This document shows positions 40,199 to 48,304 of a DNA stretch of 64,000 nt, one piece after another. The translations under genes and the position numbers were made by a program. This DNA comes from Bradyrhizobium sp. U87765 SZCCT0048 (GTDB lineage Bacteria; Pseudomonadota; Alphaproteobacteria; Rhizobiales; Xanthobacteraceae). Under the pieces are notes generated by a model that saw nothing but the letters and a program-made list of their open reading frames with translations, searched no databases and had not been told where the DNA came from. Within the stretch, counting starts at the first letter, position 1. Every line of letters starts with the position of its first letter. The DNA lies in contig NZ_JAFCMM010000002.1 of assembly GCF_018131225.1 (NCBI RefSeq), positions 1,133,812 to 1,197,811 on the forward strand, in the 5' to 3' direction.

Positions 40199-42103
40199 AT
40201 GGCGGTGCTTGCGCGACGGGTTCGACCCGACGATTGGAAGCCGATCGGTGTCGACGCCCTCGAAGCGAACGCGATCAAGGTGGTCCGCTCCACCGACAAC
40301 CGCTCGGTCATCGCCGGCCCCGGTGCGGGGAAGACCGAGCTCCTCGCACAGCGCGCCGCCTATCTTCTGCAGACCGGCATCGCGCCGCCGCCGCGGCGCA
40401 TTCTCGCGATCAGCTTCAAGCGTGACGCCGCGACCAATCTCGCCGCCCGCGTCCGCCAGCGCTGCCATCGCAGCCACGCCGGCCGTCTCGATTCGATGAC
40501 CTTCGACGCGTTCGCCAAAAGCCTGGTCGACCGGTTCGGCCAAGCGCTGCCCGAGCGATGGCGACCGCGACCCGACTATGAACTCATGTTCCCAAACGAT
40601 ACGGCCTTTCGGGGATTTCTGTTCCAGGATGTCGGTACGCCTCCGAAAGCCATAGGCAGCTACGCTGACCTCCAGGCGATCTCCATCAAGACATTCGAGC
40701 GCTCGCTGCTCGTAGGCTCACCGCTTCCCGTTCTGGGCTGGCCTGACCCGACAGTCGGCCAGTGGGCGGCGGATCGATTCTGGCAATCGTCGCTGCACGA
40801 GGGAAAGAAGACCTTTCTGTCGTTCCCGATGATCGGACGGCTCGCCGAACTGCTCCTGCGCGTCAATCCGATGGCGCGCGACGCCCTCCGTTTGACCTAC
40901 TCGCACCTGTTCATGGACGAGTTCCAGGACACCACCCAGATCCAATACGATCTCGTGCGAACGATCTTCCTCGGAACCGATGCAGTGATCACTGCAGTGG
41001 GAGACAATAAGCAGCAGATCATGCGTTGGGCGATGGCGATGGACGATCCATTCTCCGCGTTCGACGCCGATTTCGGCGGCAAGCGCACGCCGCTCTACAA
41101 CAACTATCGGTCGTCGCCCGAGCTCGTGCGCATCCAGCATGTCCTCGCGCAAGCGCTAGACGCTCGTGCGGTAGAGCCCGTTTCGAAGACGGCAACCACG
41201 ATTGCAGGCGAAAGCTGCGCAATCTGGGACTTCTCGAGTCCCGAGATCGAAGCACAGCGGCTGGCCCGGTTCGTCGCCGGCGAAGTGAAGGCCCATGCGC
41301 TCGGCCCTCGCGACTTCGTCCTGCTCGTGCGCCAGAAGGCGGTCGACTATGCGGCCGTACTCGAGCCAGCCTTTCGAGCCGCGGGAATCCCGCTTCGCAA
41401 CGAGGCCGGAACCGTCGGCGCCGTCATGTTGCAAGAGCTTCTCGCGGAAGAAGCATCAGAGCTGTTGGTCAAGGTTCTACGTCTTGCCATGACGAAACGC
41501 GCAGGTCGGCATTGGACCGAATGCCAGGAGGCGCTGGGGGCTTTGCGCGGGATTTCTCCCGAGGACGAAGCCGCCCAGGCAATATTCGCCCGCGAGCTCG
41601 ACGCCCAAGCGACCCAGCTCAGCGCCGACCATCCCGAACCGCCAGCGTCCAAAGCCGATGCGCGGACCATCGTTGATGACGTCCTTTGCTTCGTCGGCCG
41701 TGAACGGCTGATCGCCGTTCATCCCGCCTATGCGCAGGGCGGGTGGTTTGAGAAGGTCGTTGAGGCCACCGCAGTGCATCTGCACGGGTCATCGGCCGAC
41801 GCCGCAGATTGGACGGAGACCCTCGACACCTACGAAGGCCTGCATGCCATTCCGCTCATGACGATCCACAAGAGCAAGGGGCTCGAATACCATAGCGTCA
41901 TCTTTGTCGGGCTTGATGACGGCGCCTGGTGGAGTTTTGCTGGCGACCAAATGGAGGCGACCGCCGGCTTCTTCGTCGCGTTCACGCGGGCCAAGCAGAG
42001 GGTGGTCTTCACCTACTGCGCCAAACGCGGGGCGCGCACCAAGATCGCCACCCTCTACGGCCTTCTCAGCAAGGCCGGCGTTCAGACCATCCAGATAGCC
42101 TGA
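40199..42103 (+). CDS. gajB: Gabija protein GajB (UvrD/Rep-like superfamily 1 helicase)
   Basis: This 634-residue protein starts with ATG 40199, two bases after gajA. All SF1 motifs are visible: I (VIAGPGAGKTELLAQRAAYLL), Ia (ILAISFKRDAATNLAARV), II (HLFMDEFQDTTQIQYDLVRTIF), III (ITAVGDNKQQIMRWAMA), IV (YNNYRSSPELVRIQHVLA), V (MTIHKSKGLEYHSVIFVGLDD) and VI (FVAFTRAKQRVVFTYC). In Gabija, GajB binds the GajA tetramer and hydrolyses (d)NTPs on DNA ends. It is longer than the founding Bacillus GajB (about 494 residues), mainly between motifs IV and V. Confidence 0.93.
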   Translation: MAVLARRVRPDDWKPIGVDALEANAIKVVRSTDNRSVIAGPGAGKTELLAQRAAYLLQTGIAPPPRRILAISFKRDAATNLAARVRQRCHRSHAGRLDSMTFDAFAKSLVDRFGQALPERWRPRPDYELMFPNDTAFRGFLFQDVGTPPKAIGSYADLQAISIKTFERSLLVGSPLPVLGWPDPTVGQWAADRFWQSSLHEGKKTFLSFPMIGRLAELLLRVNPMARDALRLTYSHLFMDEFQDTTQIQYDLVRTIFLGTDAVITAVGDNKQQIMRWAMAMDDPFSAFDADFGGKRTPLYNNYRSSPELVRIQHVLAQALDARAVEPVSKTATTIAGESCAIWDFSSPEIEAQRLARFVAGEVKAHALGPRDFVLLVRQKAVDYAAVLEPAFRAAGIPLRNEAGTVGAVMLQELLAEEASELLVKVLRLAMTKRAGRHWTECQEALGALRGISPEDEAAQAIFARELDAQATQLSADHPEPPASKADARTIVDDVLCFVGRERLIAVHPAYAQGGWFEKVVEATAVHLHGSSADAADWTETLDTYEGLHAIPLMTIHKSKGLEYHSVIFVGLDDGAWWSFAGDQMEATAGFFVAFTRAKQRVVFTYCAKRGARTKIATLYGLLSKAGVQTIQIA

Positions 42104-42222
42104 AATCTCCGTCCAGCCCGAGGCACCGAGATTCAGGTTCAAGAATTGTGAGGCAGCTGCTTTCTGGCTCCAATTGCCCCGCCAAATCTACGCTGGGGCG
42201 CGGCGTCGCCGCCGCCGTTACG

Positions 42223-42831
42223 CTACTGTTCCGCCTTCCAGAGAGTAGGATAATGCCGAATGAAGCCATCCGGCGCGAGTTTGAGGAGGCCTTCGTAGCT
42301 GGCGCTCGGTGCCTCGTACCAGAAGGCAGATTCGCCACGTCGCGTGTATCGCTGGTCCAGTTCGGTCAACTCACCTGTCTCGGCATCGAGCCATGCAACA
42401 GAGATGTGAGCGGCGCAGCCTTGAGCGATCGGAACGCGACGAAGCTGTTGCAGGTTCGTCGCAGGCGTGAACCCGAGATCGAGATCAACGAGATGATCCA
42501 AGCCGTGCACGACCTCCCCGTTCAGCGTCCACTCAGTCCCCTGTCGAACGATGAGGTATTCGATAGGTCGGCGCCCAAGGAAACCCCGAACGTCTCCGCG
42601 CACCGTTTTCCAATCGGCGCCACATTCGACGCGATAGGCAATGCACGCCGGGCCTTCCTTACGGCGAAAGACGGCGGTTCCTTCGATACGCCAACCACTA
42701 CCGCACTGCTCCAAACGGCACGCGTCGTGACCGAGCGTATCCAGCCGTCGCCAAAAGGCAGTTGCCACGATAGTCACGTTCGACCTCCGGATCGGATCAT
42801 CATTGTGGTAAAGCGTAGATGTAGTGCTCAT
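42223..42831 (-). CDS. Putative glycolipid-binding domain protein (PF06475-like)
   Basis: This protein of about 202 residues starts at MSTTSTLYHNDD (a longer in-frame ATG lies at 42888). It contains the pattern FWRRLDTLGHDACRLEQCGSGWRIEGTAVF, GPACIAYRVECGADWKTVRGDVRGFLG, EWTLNGEV, LDHLVDLDLGFTPATNLQQLRRVPI and a terminal FIRHYPTLWKAEQ. The DLGFTPATN and YPTLW elements are hallmarks of this family. Its biochemical role is not established beyond lipid/glycolipid binding in mycobacterial relatives. The IS21 element has inserted about 65 bases upstream and may have removed its promoter. It is convergent with gajB. Confidence 0.8.
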   Translation of the reverse strand: MSTTSTLYHNDDPIRRSNVTIVATAFWRRLDTLGHDACRLEQCGSGWRIEGTAVFRRKEGPACIAYRVECGADWKTVRGDVRGFLGRRPIEYLIVRQGTEWTLNGEVVHGLDHLVDLDLGFTPATNLQQLRRVPIAQGCAAHISVAWLDAETGELTELDQRYTRRGESAFWYEAPSASYEGLLKLAPDGFIRHYPTLWKAEQ

Positions 42832-43017
42832 CTTCGCCAGCCGTGGCCCATCACCTCGACCTGATGCGAGCGGCACGGACAATTTCATGATTGGCGTGTG
42901 AATCGGCGTGGAAAATTGCCCCCCATCTCGGGGAGATCGGCGTCGAAAAATGACCCCCTATCCCTGAGGCTTTGATGGCCAGATCGGCGGCTTGTTCAGC
43001 TGCGGATCGAGACGGGG

Positions 43018-44532
43018 ATGTTGGTAGTGGAGACGGTTGCGAAGATCCGGCGCGAGCACTTCGGGCGGGGCAAGGGCGTGAAGACGATCGCGCGGGAGCT
43101 TGGGCTGTCGCGCAACACGGTCCGGAAGGTGCTGAGATCCGGGGAGACAGCGTTCGAGTATGAGCGTTCCGAACAGCCTCATCCGAAGCTGGGCGCGTTC
43201 ATCCCGAGGCTGGAGGCGATGCTCGATGCGAACGCGGCGGGCGCCCGCAAGGACCGGCTGACGCTGACGCGGATGGCCGATCTGTTGTCCCGGGAAGGCT
43301 ATGAGGGTGGCTATGACGCCGTGCGCCGATATGCCGGTCGCTGGGCATCGGCGCGCCGCGGCGTGAGCTCGCCAGTCGAGGCGTTTGTGCCGCTGAGCTT
43401 TGCTCCGGGCGACGCCTACCAGTTCGACTGGAGCCACGACCAGGTCGAGATCGGGGGGCGGCCGCTGACGGTGAAGGTGGCGCATCTGCGGCTCTGCCAC
43501 AGCCGTCGCTTCTACATCCGGGCCTATCCGCGCGAGACCCAGGAGATGGTCTTCGACGCGCACACCCGCGCCTTTGCACTGTTCGGCGGGGTCACGACGC
43601 GGGGGATCTACGACAACATGAAGACGGCGGTCGACGCGGTCTTCGCGGGCAAGACTCGGCGCTTCAACCGGCGCTTCGAGCAGATGTGCTCGCACTACCT
43701 GATCGAGCCGGTGGCTTGCACGCCGGCCTCGGGCTGGGAGAAGGGCCAGGTCGAGAACCAGGTGGGCTATGCCCGGGACAACATCTTCAAGCCGCGCCTG
43801 CGCTTCAAGACCCTGGAGGAGCTCAACGGCTGGCTGGAGGCCGAGTGCGAGCGCCGCGCGCGCAGCGATCGCCATCCGGAACAACGTGACCGGACGGTCT
43901 GGGAGGTCTTCGAGGCGGAGAGGCCGTTTCTGGCGCCGTTTGCCGGCCCCTTCGACGGCTTCCACCAGGTCGAGGCGGTGGCCCAGGCGACCTGCCTGAT
44001 CAACTTCGATCGTAACCGCTACTCCGTGGCGGCCCGGGCCGCGCGCCGGGCGGTTCAGATCCGCGCCTATGCGGACCGGATCGTTGTGCTCTGCGACGGT
44101 GAGAAGGTGGCCGATCACCCACGCAGCCTCGGCCGCGACAGGACGGTCTATGACCCCTGGCACTACTTGCCGGTGCTGGCCCGCAAGCCAGGCGCCCTGC
44201 GCAACGGCGCGCCCTTCCGGGACTGGTCGCTGCCACCGGCCCTGACCCGATTTAGAAAGAAGCTGGGATCGGGCGACGAGGCCGACCGGCGCTTCGTGCG
44301 GGTGTTAGCCGCTGTGCTGGACGACGGGCTGGAGGCCGTCGATGAGGCGGTCCGCGAAGCCCTGGATGCTGGCGTCGCCAGTGACGAGGTGATCCTCAAT
44401 ATCCTGGCCCGACGACGAGAACCCCCAGGCCCCCAAGGGATCACAACATCGGAGGCCCTGAAGCTGCGTGATCCTCCGGTCGCTGACTGCGCCCGTTATG
44501 ACCTACTGCGAGGCTCCCGTGCAGCGGCATGA
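43018..44532 (+). CDS. istA: IS21 transposase IstA
   Basis: This 504-residue protein has an N-terminal helix-turn-helix (KTIARELGLSRNTVRKVLRSG) and an rve-type DDE catalytic domain. The acidic residues fall in YQFDWSHDQVEIGG, GIYDNMKTAVDAV and GWEKGQVENQVGYARDNIF. A beta-strand end domain follows (ATCLINFDRNRYSVAARAARRAVQIRAYADRIVVL). It catalyses cut-and-join of the element as a complex with IstB. The reading frame is intact and overlaps the start of istB. Confidence 0.95.
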   Translation: MLVVETVAKIRREHFGRGKGVKTIARELGLSRNTVRKVLRSGETAFEYERSEQPHPKLGAFIPRLEAMLDANAAGARKDRLTLTRMADLLSREGYEGGYDAVRRYAGRWASARRGVSSPVEAFVPLSFAPGDAYQFDWSHDQVEIGGRPLTVKVAHLRLCHSRRFYIRAYPRETQEMVFDAHTRAFALFGGVTTRGIYDNMKTAVDAVFAGKTRRFNRRFEQMCSHYLIEPVACTPASGWEKGQVENQVGYARDNIFKPRLRFKTLEELNGWLEAECERRARSDRHPEQRDRTVWEVFEAERPFLAPFAGPFDGFHQVEAVAQATCLINFDRNRYSVAARAARRAVQIRAYADRIVVLCDGEKVADHPRSLGRDRTVYDPWHYLPVLARKPGALRNGAPFRDWSLPPALTRFRKKLGSGDEADRRFVRVLAAVLDDGLEAVDEAVREALDAGVASDEVILNILARRREPPGPQGITTSEALKLRDPPVADCARYDLLRGSRAAA

Positions 44533-45247
44533 TATGATCGAGGCCTTGGGGCAGCTCGGCCTGAAGGGCATGGCTGGCGCCTTCGACGACGCGGTGACCA
44601 CGGGCCTCCAGCGCAACCGGACGGCCATGGAAATCCTCGCCGATCTCCTGGCGGCGGAAACCGCCCACCGTCAGGCCGCTTCCATCCGATACCGTATGAC
44701 CGCGGCCAAGCTGCCGGTGATGAAGGACCTGTCGGCCTTCCTCTTCGAAGGCTCGCCGATCAATGAGGGCCTCGTCCGATCGCTGCACGACGGCGCCTTC
44801 CTGGCCAACCGTCGCAATGTCGTGCTGGTCGGTGGGACCGGCACGGGCAAGACCCATCTGGCCATCGCCATCACCGCCAATGTTGTGCGCGCCGGCGTCC
44901 GAGGCCGCTTCTTCAATCTCGTCGACCTCGTGAACCGGCTCGAAGATGAAACCCGGCGCGGCAAGGCCGGGATGCTCGCCGCCCAACTGTCGCGGCTGGA
45001 TCTCGTCGTCTTGGACGAGCTGGGCTACCTGCCGTTTGCGCAATCCGGCGGCCAGCTGCTCTTCCACCTGATCAGCAAGCTCTACGAACGGACCTCGGTG
45101 ATCATCACCACCAACCTGTCCTTCGGTGAATGGCCCAGCGTCTTCGGCGACGCCAAGATGACCACGGCGTTGCTCGACCGCCTGACCCACCACTGTGACA
45201 TCGTCGAAACCGGCAACGACAGCTGGCGGCTGAAGAACCGATCCTAA
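44468..45247 (+). CDS. istB: IS21 helper ATPase IstB
   Basis: This is a DnaC/DnaA-like AAA+ ATPase of up to 259 residues with Walker A (VGGTGTGKTHLAIAI), Walker B (LVVLDELGYLPFAQSGGQLLFHLI) and sensor region SVIITTNLSFGEW. It remodels target DNA for IstA. The first plausible start is GTG 44468; ATG 44498 (MTYCEAPVQRHDM) is also possible and would still overlap istA by 35 bases. Overlap of the two genes is normal for IS21. Confidence 0.95.
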   Translation: MILRSLTAPVMTYCEAPVQRHDMIEALGQLGLKGMAGAFDDAVTTGLQRNRTAMEILADLLAAETAHRQAASIRYRMTAAKLPVMKDLSAFLFEGSPINEGLVRSLHDGAFLANRRNVVLVGGTGTGKTHLAIAITANVVRAGVRGRFFNLVDLVNRLEDETRRGKAGMLAAQLSRLDLVVLDELGYLPFAQSGGQLLFHLISKLYERTSVIITTNLSFGEWPSVFGDAKMTTALLDRLTHHCDIVETGNDSWRLKNRS

Positions 45248-45420
45248 TCCGACCGTGAGGGGTGCGCCCGTCGGCTACGCGCTGCGCTGCGCAAGGGCTC
45301 CGCGCTACGCCGCCGGGCGACTGCCAACGCCAGCGCCAGGGGGGTCAATCTTGGACGCCGATCGGGGGTCAATTTTGCAAGCCGTTTGACAATTGGCGCG
45401 AGAGCCCGTCGCTACGCGGC

Positions 45421-45651
45421 TCAGGGGACGGCAGTCTCGAACTGAATGTCACCGCCCAAGCTTGGGCCAAGCGCCGCCTCGGGCACATCGGCGTGGCGAT
45501 CCTCTTCGGTGTAAAACCGGGAAAAGTGCTTGCCCAGGATTTCGCCCGGCGAATAGCCCTTGATCCGCTCCGCGCCTGGATTCCAGCTCGACACGCGGCC
45601 CTCGCGGTCGAGCAAGTAAATCGCGTAGTCCACAACGCTTTGGACGAGCAC
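45421..45651 (-). pseudogene. PAS-domain fragment, remnant of a sensor kinase
   Basis: About 76 codons read VQSVVDYAIYLLDREGRVSSWNPGAERIKGYSPGEILGKHFSRFYTEEDRHADVPEAAL, a clear PAS domain of the kind at the N-terminus of rhizobial histidine kinases. It then stops, with no PAC region, dimerisation or ATPase domain. The start is unclear because the upstream frame holds a stop 13 codons earlier. The IS21 end lies 30 bases downstream but the stop precedes it, so truncation predates or accompanied other rearrangement. Two receiver genes nearby may once have been partners. Confidence 0.7.
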
Positions 45652-45957
45652 CTCGTAAGCAATTTTTGGGGCCGAACTTGCTTTTCATCGCACTGAAAGC
45701 TTATCGCCCAGGGAGGGCAACCCGCAACGTTCGGACCAAAAGCAGACCGACCTTCTTCCTACGCCGATACCACTGCAGCCGCGACCCTGAAACCGCCCCG
45801 CGTCCCCCACCCGCTGGTCGTCCCAGAACCTCGCATTCGCGCGCGAGGTGCTTCAATTTCCCGGACCGGGCGCTCCTCCTCCCTCGCGAAATATTCTCGC
45901 GCGCGACCGCCAGGGGAGACGCACCCGTCAATCGCACCGCCGTACCGCAGAGTCAGT
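45652..45957. other. Gap of about 300 bases without a convincing gene
   Basis: Short open frames exist on both strands but none resembles a known protein or has a convincing ribosome site. It may be decayed DNA between the PAS fragment and the 69-residue gene. Confidence 0.4.
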
Positions 45958-46167
45958 TCAACAACCATGTTCAGAGATATGGCGTTCCAGCGCGAGCCGG
46001 GCGCCCTCCGATTCAACCCGCGCCTCGTCGACACGCCGTTGCAGTCGGTCGTATTCCTCCTTTGCAGACGTCGCCAACTTGCCTTGAAAAACCGTCACAG
46101 CGCGTGAAAAACTGGCCGTTTTTGCTTCGTAATCAATGACCAGGCGCGCCTTTTCTTTGCAGTCCAT
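45958..46167 (-). CDS. Small charged helical protein of unknown function
   Basis: This 69-residue protein begins MDCKEKARLVIDYEAKTASF and is predicted to be almost entirely helical (KEEYDRLQRRVDEARVESEGARLALERHI), probably a short coiled coil, ending HGC. I recall similar short proteins in rhizobial genomes but no function for them. It lies 28 bases after the receiver gene in the same direction and could be cotranscribed with it. Confidence 0.6.
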   Translation of the reverse strand: MDCKEKARLVIDYEAKTASFSRAVTVFQGKLATSAKEEYDRLQRRVDEARVESEGARLALERHISEHGC

Positions 46168-46195
46168 CGTTTGCTCTTCGCGCTCTTCGCCGACC

Positions 46196-46600
46196 TCAGA
46201 TGTCAGACTCCGGCTTTCCGTTTCGCGCTCTCGCCGCCACTTCGCTTTTGATGCGATTGAGCAGAAGCGAGTGATCGTAGGGCTTCGACAACAGCGGGCC
46301 GTCCTCGCAGAGGTCCTGCGCCTTGGCGGCCGCCTTCTGGACGGTGCCGGCGAGAATGATCTTTGCGTCGATACCGTTCGACCGCATCCAACGCGCAAGA
46401 CCGAAGCCATCGATCTTGCCGGGGCTGCTCACGTCGGCCAGCACGATGCCGATGGCAGCGCTGCCCGTGGTCAGCACCTCAACCGCTTCATCGGTATTCA
46501 GGGCTTCAACCACCTTATAGCCGCAGTCGCGCAAATATTCAGCGAGCGGCTTCCGCACGAGCACGTCGTTCTCCACCAACAGGATATGGGGACTAGTCAT
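46196..46600 (-). CDS. Single-domain response regulator (receiver only)
   Basis: This 134-residue CheY-like receiver has the phospho-acceptor Asp in GIVLADVSSPGKIDGFGLARWM, a Thr in IILAGTVQKAA and the conserved Lys in LLSKPYDHSLL. One of the acidic residues at the N-terminus is replaced (LLVENDVLV). No output domain is present. It probably relays or sinks phosphate from a hybrid kinase. Its start overlaps the stop of the next receiver gene (ATGA), so both are translated together. Confidence 0.88.
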   Translation of the reverse strand: MTSPHILLVENDVLVRKPLAEYLRDCGYKVVEALNTDEAVEVLTTGSAAIGIVLADVSSPGKIDGFGLARWMRSNGIDAKIILAGTVQKAAAKAQDLCEDGPLLSKPYDHSLLLNRIKSEVAARARNGKPESDI

Positions 46601-47013
46601 ACCGCTTCACTGTTCGACGTGAAACCGCCCCCCGCGTCGTCCAGAATGGCACGGATTTTCTGAGCCACGTCGCCAAGTACATAGGGCTTCGTCATCAGCG
46701 GCGTTCCGTCGATCTCGCCCGGCAGCAGATGCCCAGACGTCAGGATCACCGGGATATGCGGGTAGAGAAGCCGCACCTGCTGGGAAAGGCCTATGCCATC
46801 CAGCGACCCTGGCATGCGCACATCCGAGAAGACCAGCCCTACATCGTTATGTGACCGCAGGTATTCCAGAGCTTCGTCGGCTGTACCAGCCTCGATGACA
46901 TGGAAGCCACAGTCTCTCAGGTAGTCGCATATGACATACCTTACCAAAATCTCGTCTTCAACGACGAGTATCGACGTGCGTTCTTCTTCCGAGTCGGATG
47001 CAGGCTCGATCAT
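46597..47013 (-). CDS. Single-domain response regulator (receiver only)
   Basis: This 138-residue receiver domain has the acidic pair (ILVVEDEILVRYVICDYLRDCGFHVIEA), phospho-acceptor Asp (VGLVFSDVRMPGSLDGIGL), a Ser/Thr switch (VILTSGHLLPG) and Lys (LMTKPYVLGDVAQKI). ATG 47013 opens MIEPASDSEEERTSILVVEDE. It resembles receivers of the FixJ-independent rhizobial type paired with hybrid kinases. It heads the small minus-strand operon. The cognate kinase may be the lost PAS kinase or the hybrid kinase at 59.1 kb. Confidence 0.88.
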   Translation of the reverse strand: MIEPASDSEEERTSILVVEDEILVRYVICDYLRDCGFHVIEAGTADEALEYLRSHNDVGLVFSDVRMPGSLDGIGLSQQVRLLYPHIPVILTSGHLLPGEIDGTPLMTKPYVLGDVAQKIRAILDDAGGGFTSNSEAV

Positions 47014-47162
47014 CTCACCCCCTTTCCGACACAATGCCCAAGCTGGTCCCAGGTTCCTGGAGCGGCACGAGCCGGGCGCCGTAGCGCGCCTCGGCGCACA
47101 AAAAGGACGGACTGGCCGACGGAGCGCGTGACCGGTAGGAGTGATCAGGGTGGGGCAGGCAG

Positions 47163-47591
47163 ATGCAGGAAACTCTCGTGCAACACCTCCGCAGCATGGG
47201 CGGAAATTTCTGCGCATCGGCAGAACGATTCGACGGGACTGACGGGGGCCGCACCGACGAGCATGTGTTCCAAAATCTCCATTGGGGATTGGAACTGTTG
47301 CTGAAGGCCTACCTTCACCATCGCGGGTGGACGGATGCGCGCTGCATCGCAGATGTCCGACACGATCTCGGCAAGGCGCTCGCCGCGTGCGAGCGGGAGG
47401 GGCTCGAGGGTATCGACCCCGAGATTCGCGCCTTCCTGCAAGCCCTCAGCCCTTTTTCGCGTGTCCATCGTGTGGCCGAGTTCGTGGAGGCGGGCGCCGC
47501 CGGCTGGACTGCGGCGGACGCGATCACGGTGAGCACCCGCCTTCGGAAAGCACTCGCCAGCGGCTTTTGGGTGGAGGGCGGCGAGGGATGA
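47163..47591 (+). CDS. HEPN-like small protein of unknown function
   Basis: This 142-residue mostly helical protein reads QETLVQHLRSMGGNFCASAERF, then VFQNLHWGLELLLKAYLHHRGWTDA and ADVRHDLGKALAACEREGL. The LELLLKAYL..RG....HDL pattern resembles HEPN domains, which are found in toxins, RNases and nucleotidyltransferase partners. The RxxxxH active motif of toxic HEPN RNases is not evident, so catalysis is uncertain. No nucleotidyltransferase partner is adjacent. It opens the plus-strand backbone genes of the island. Confidence 0.6.
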   Translation: MQETLVQHLRSMGGNFCASAERFDGTDGGRTDEHVFQNLHWGLELLLKAYLHHRGWTDARCIADVRHDLGKALAACEREGLEGIDPEIRAFLQALSPFSRVHRVAEFVEAGAAGWTAADAITVSTRLRKALASGFWVEGGEG

Positions 47592-47773
47592 AGCCTTTCC
47601 CCGGGCCAGCCCGTGCTCTCACCGAACCCCATCTGCGGGCGGCACCCCGGAGGCCGTGCTGAAACTCCGCGTCGGAGCGAGGCACGGCGACGCGCCCTGC
47701 AAGACACGACTTTGGCGCTGTCCAACCCTACTTTGGTTCACTGGACAAAAGGGAGCCGGGTCAGGAGAGAGAT

Positions 47774-48178
<405 letters not shown>

Positions 48179-48247
48179 AGCGCCGCGTTTTCCGCGCATC
48201 CTGCCCCGCAAGGCGCCCATAAGAGGATGAGGGCAGCGGCTATCGCC

Positions 48248-48304
48248 GTGACGGGTTGAGGGTCGAGAGAGAGGCTCCCGGCCGGCTCGTCATGGAGATG
48301 AGTC
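48248..48304 (+). repeat. Leader repeat copy 1, before the DUF932 gene
   Basis: These 57 bases end directly at the ATG of the DUF932 gene. They match the 57 bases before the parB-like gene (49620-49676), sharing GTGACGGGT at the start and a 21-base identical block beginning CGAGAGAGAGGCTCCCGG. The arrangement suggests a common control element. Confidence 0.8.

Larger units (their letters stand above)
42897..45391 (+). mobile_element. Complete IS21-family insertion sequence
   Basis: The element spans about 2,495 bases. Its ends are related inverted repeats: TGTGAATCGGC at the left and the complement of TGTCAAACGGC at the right (45381-45391). Both are followed by tandem internal repeats of the form GGCGT-GAAAATTG-CCCCC. 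It is flanked by a 7-bp direct repeat ATTGGCG (42890-42896 and 45392-45398), the expected target duplication. It carries istA and istB, both intact. An unaltered duplication suggests a relatively recent insertion into the island. Confidence 0.95.
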
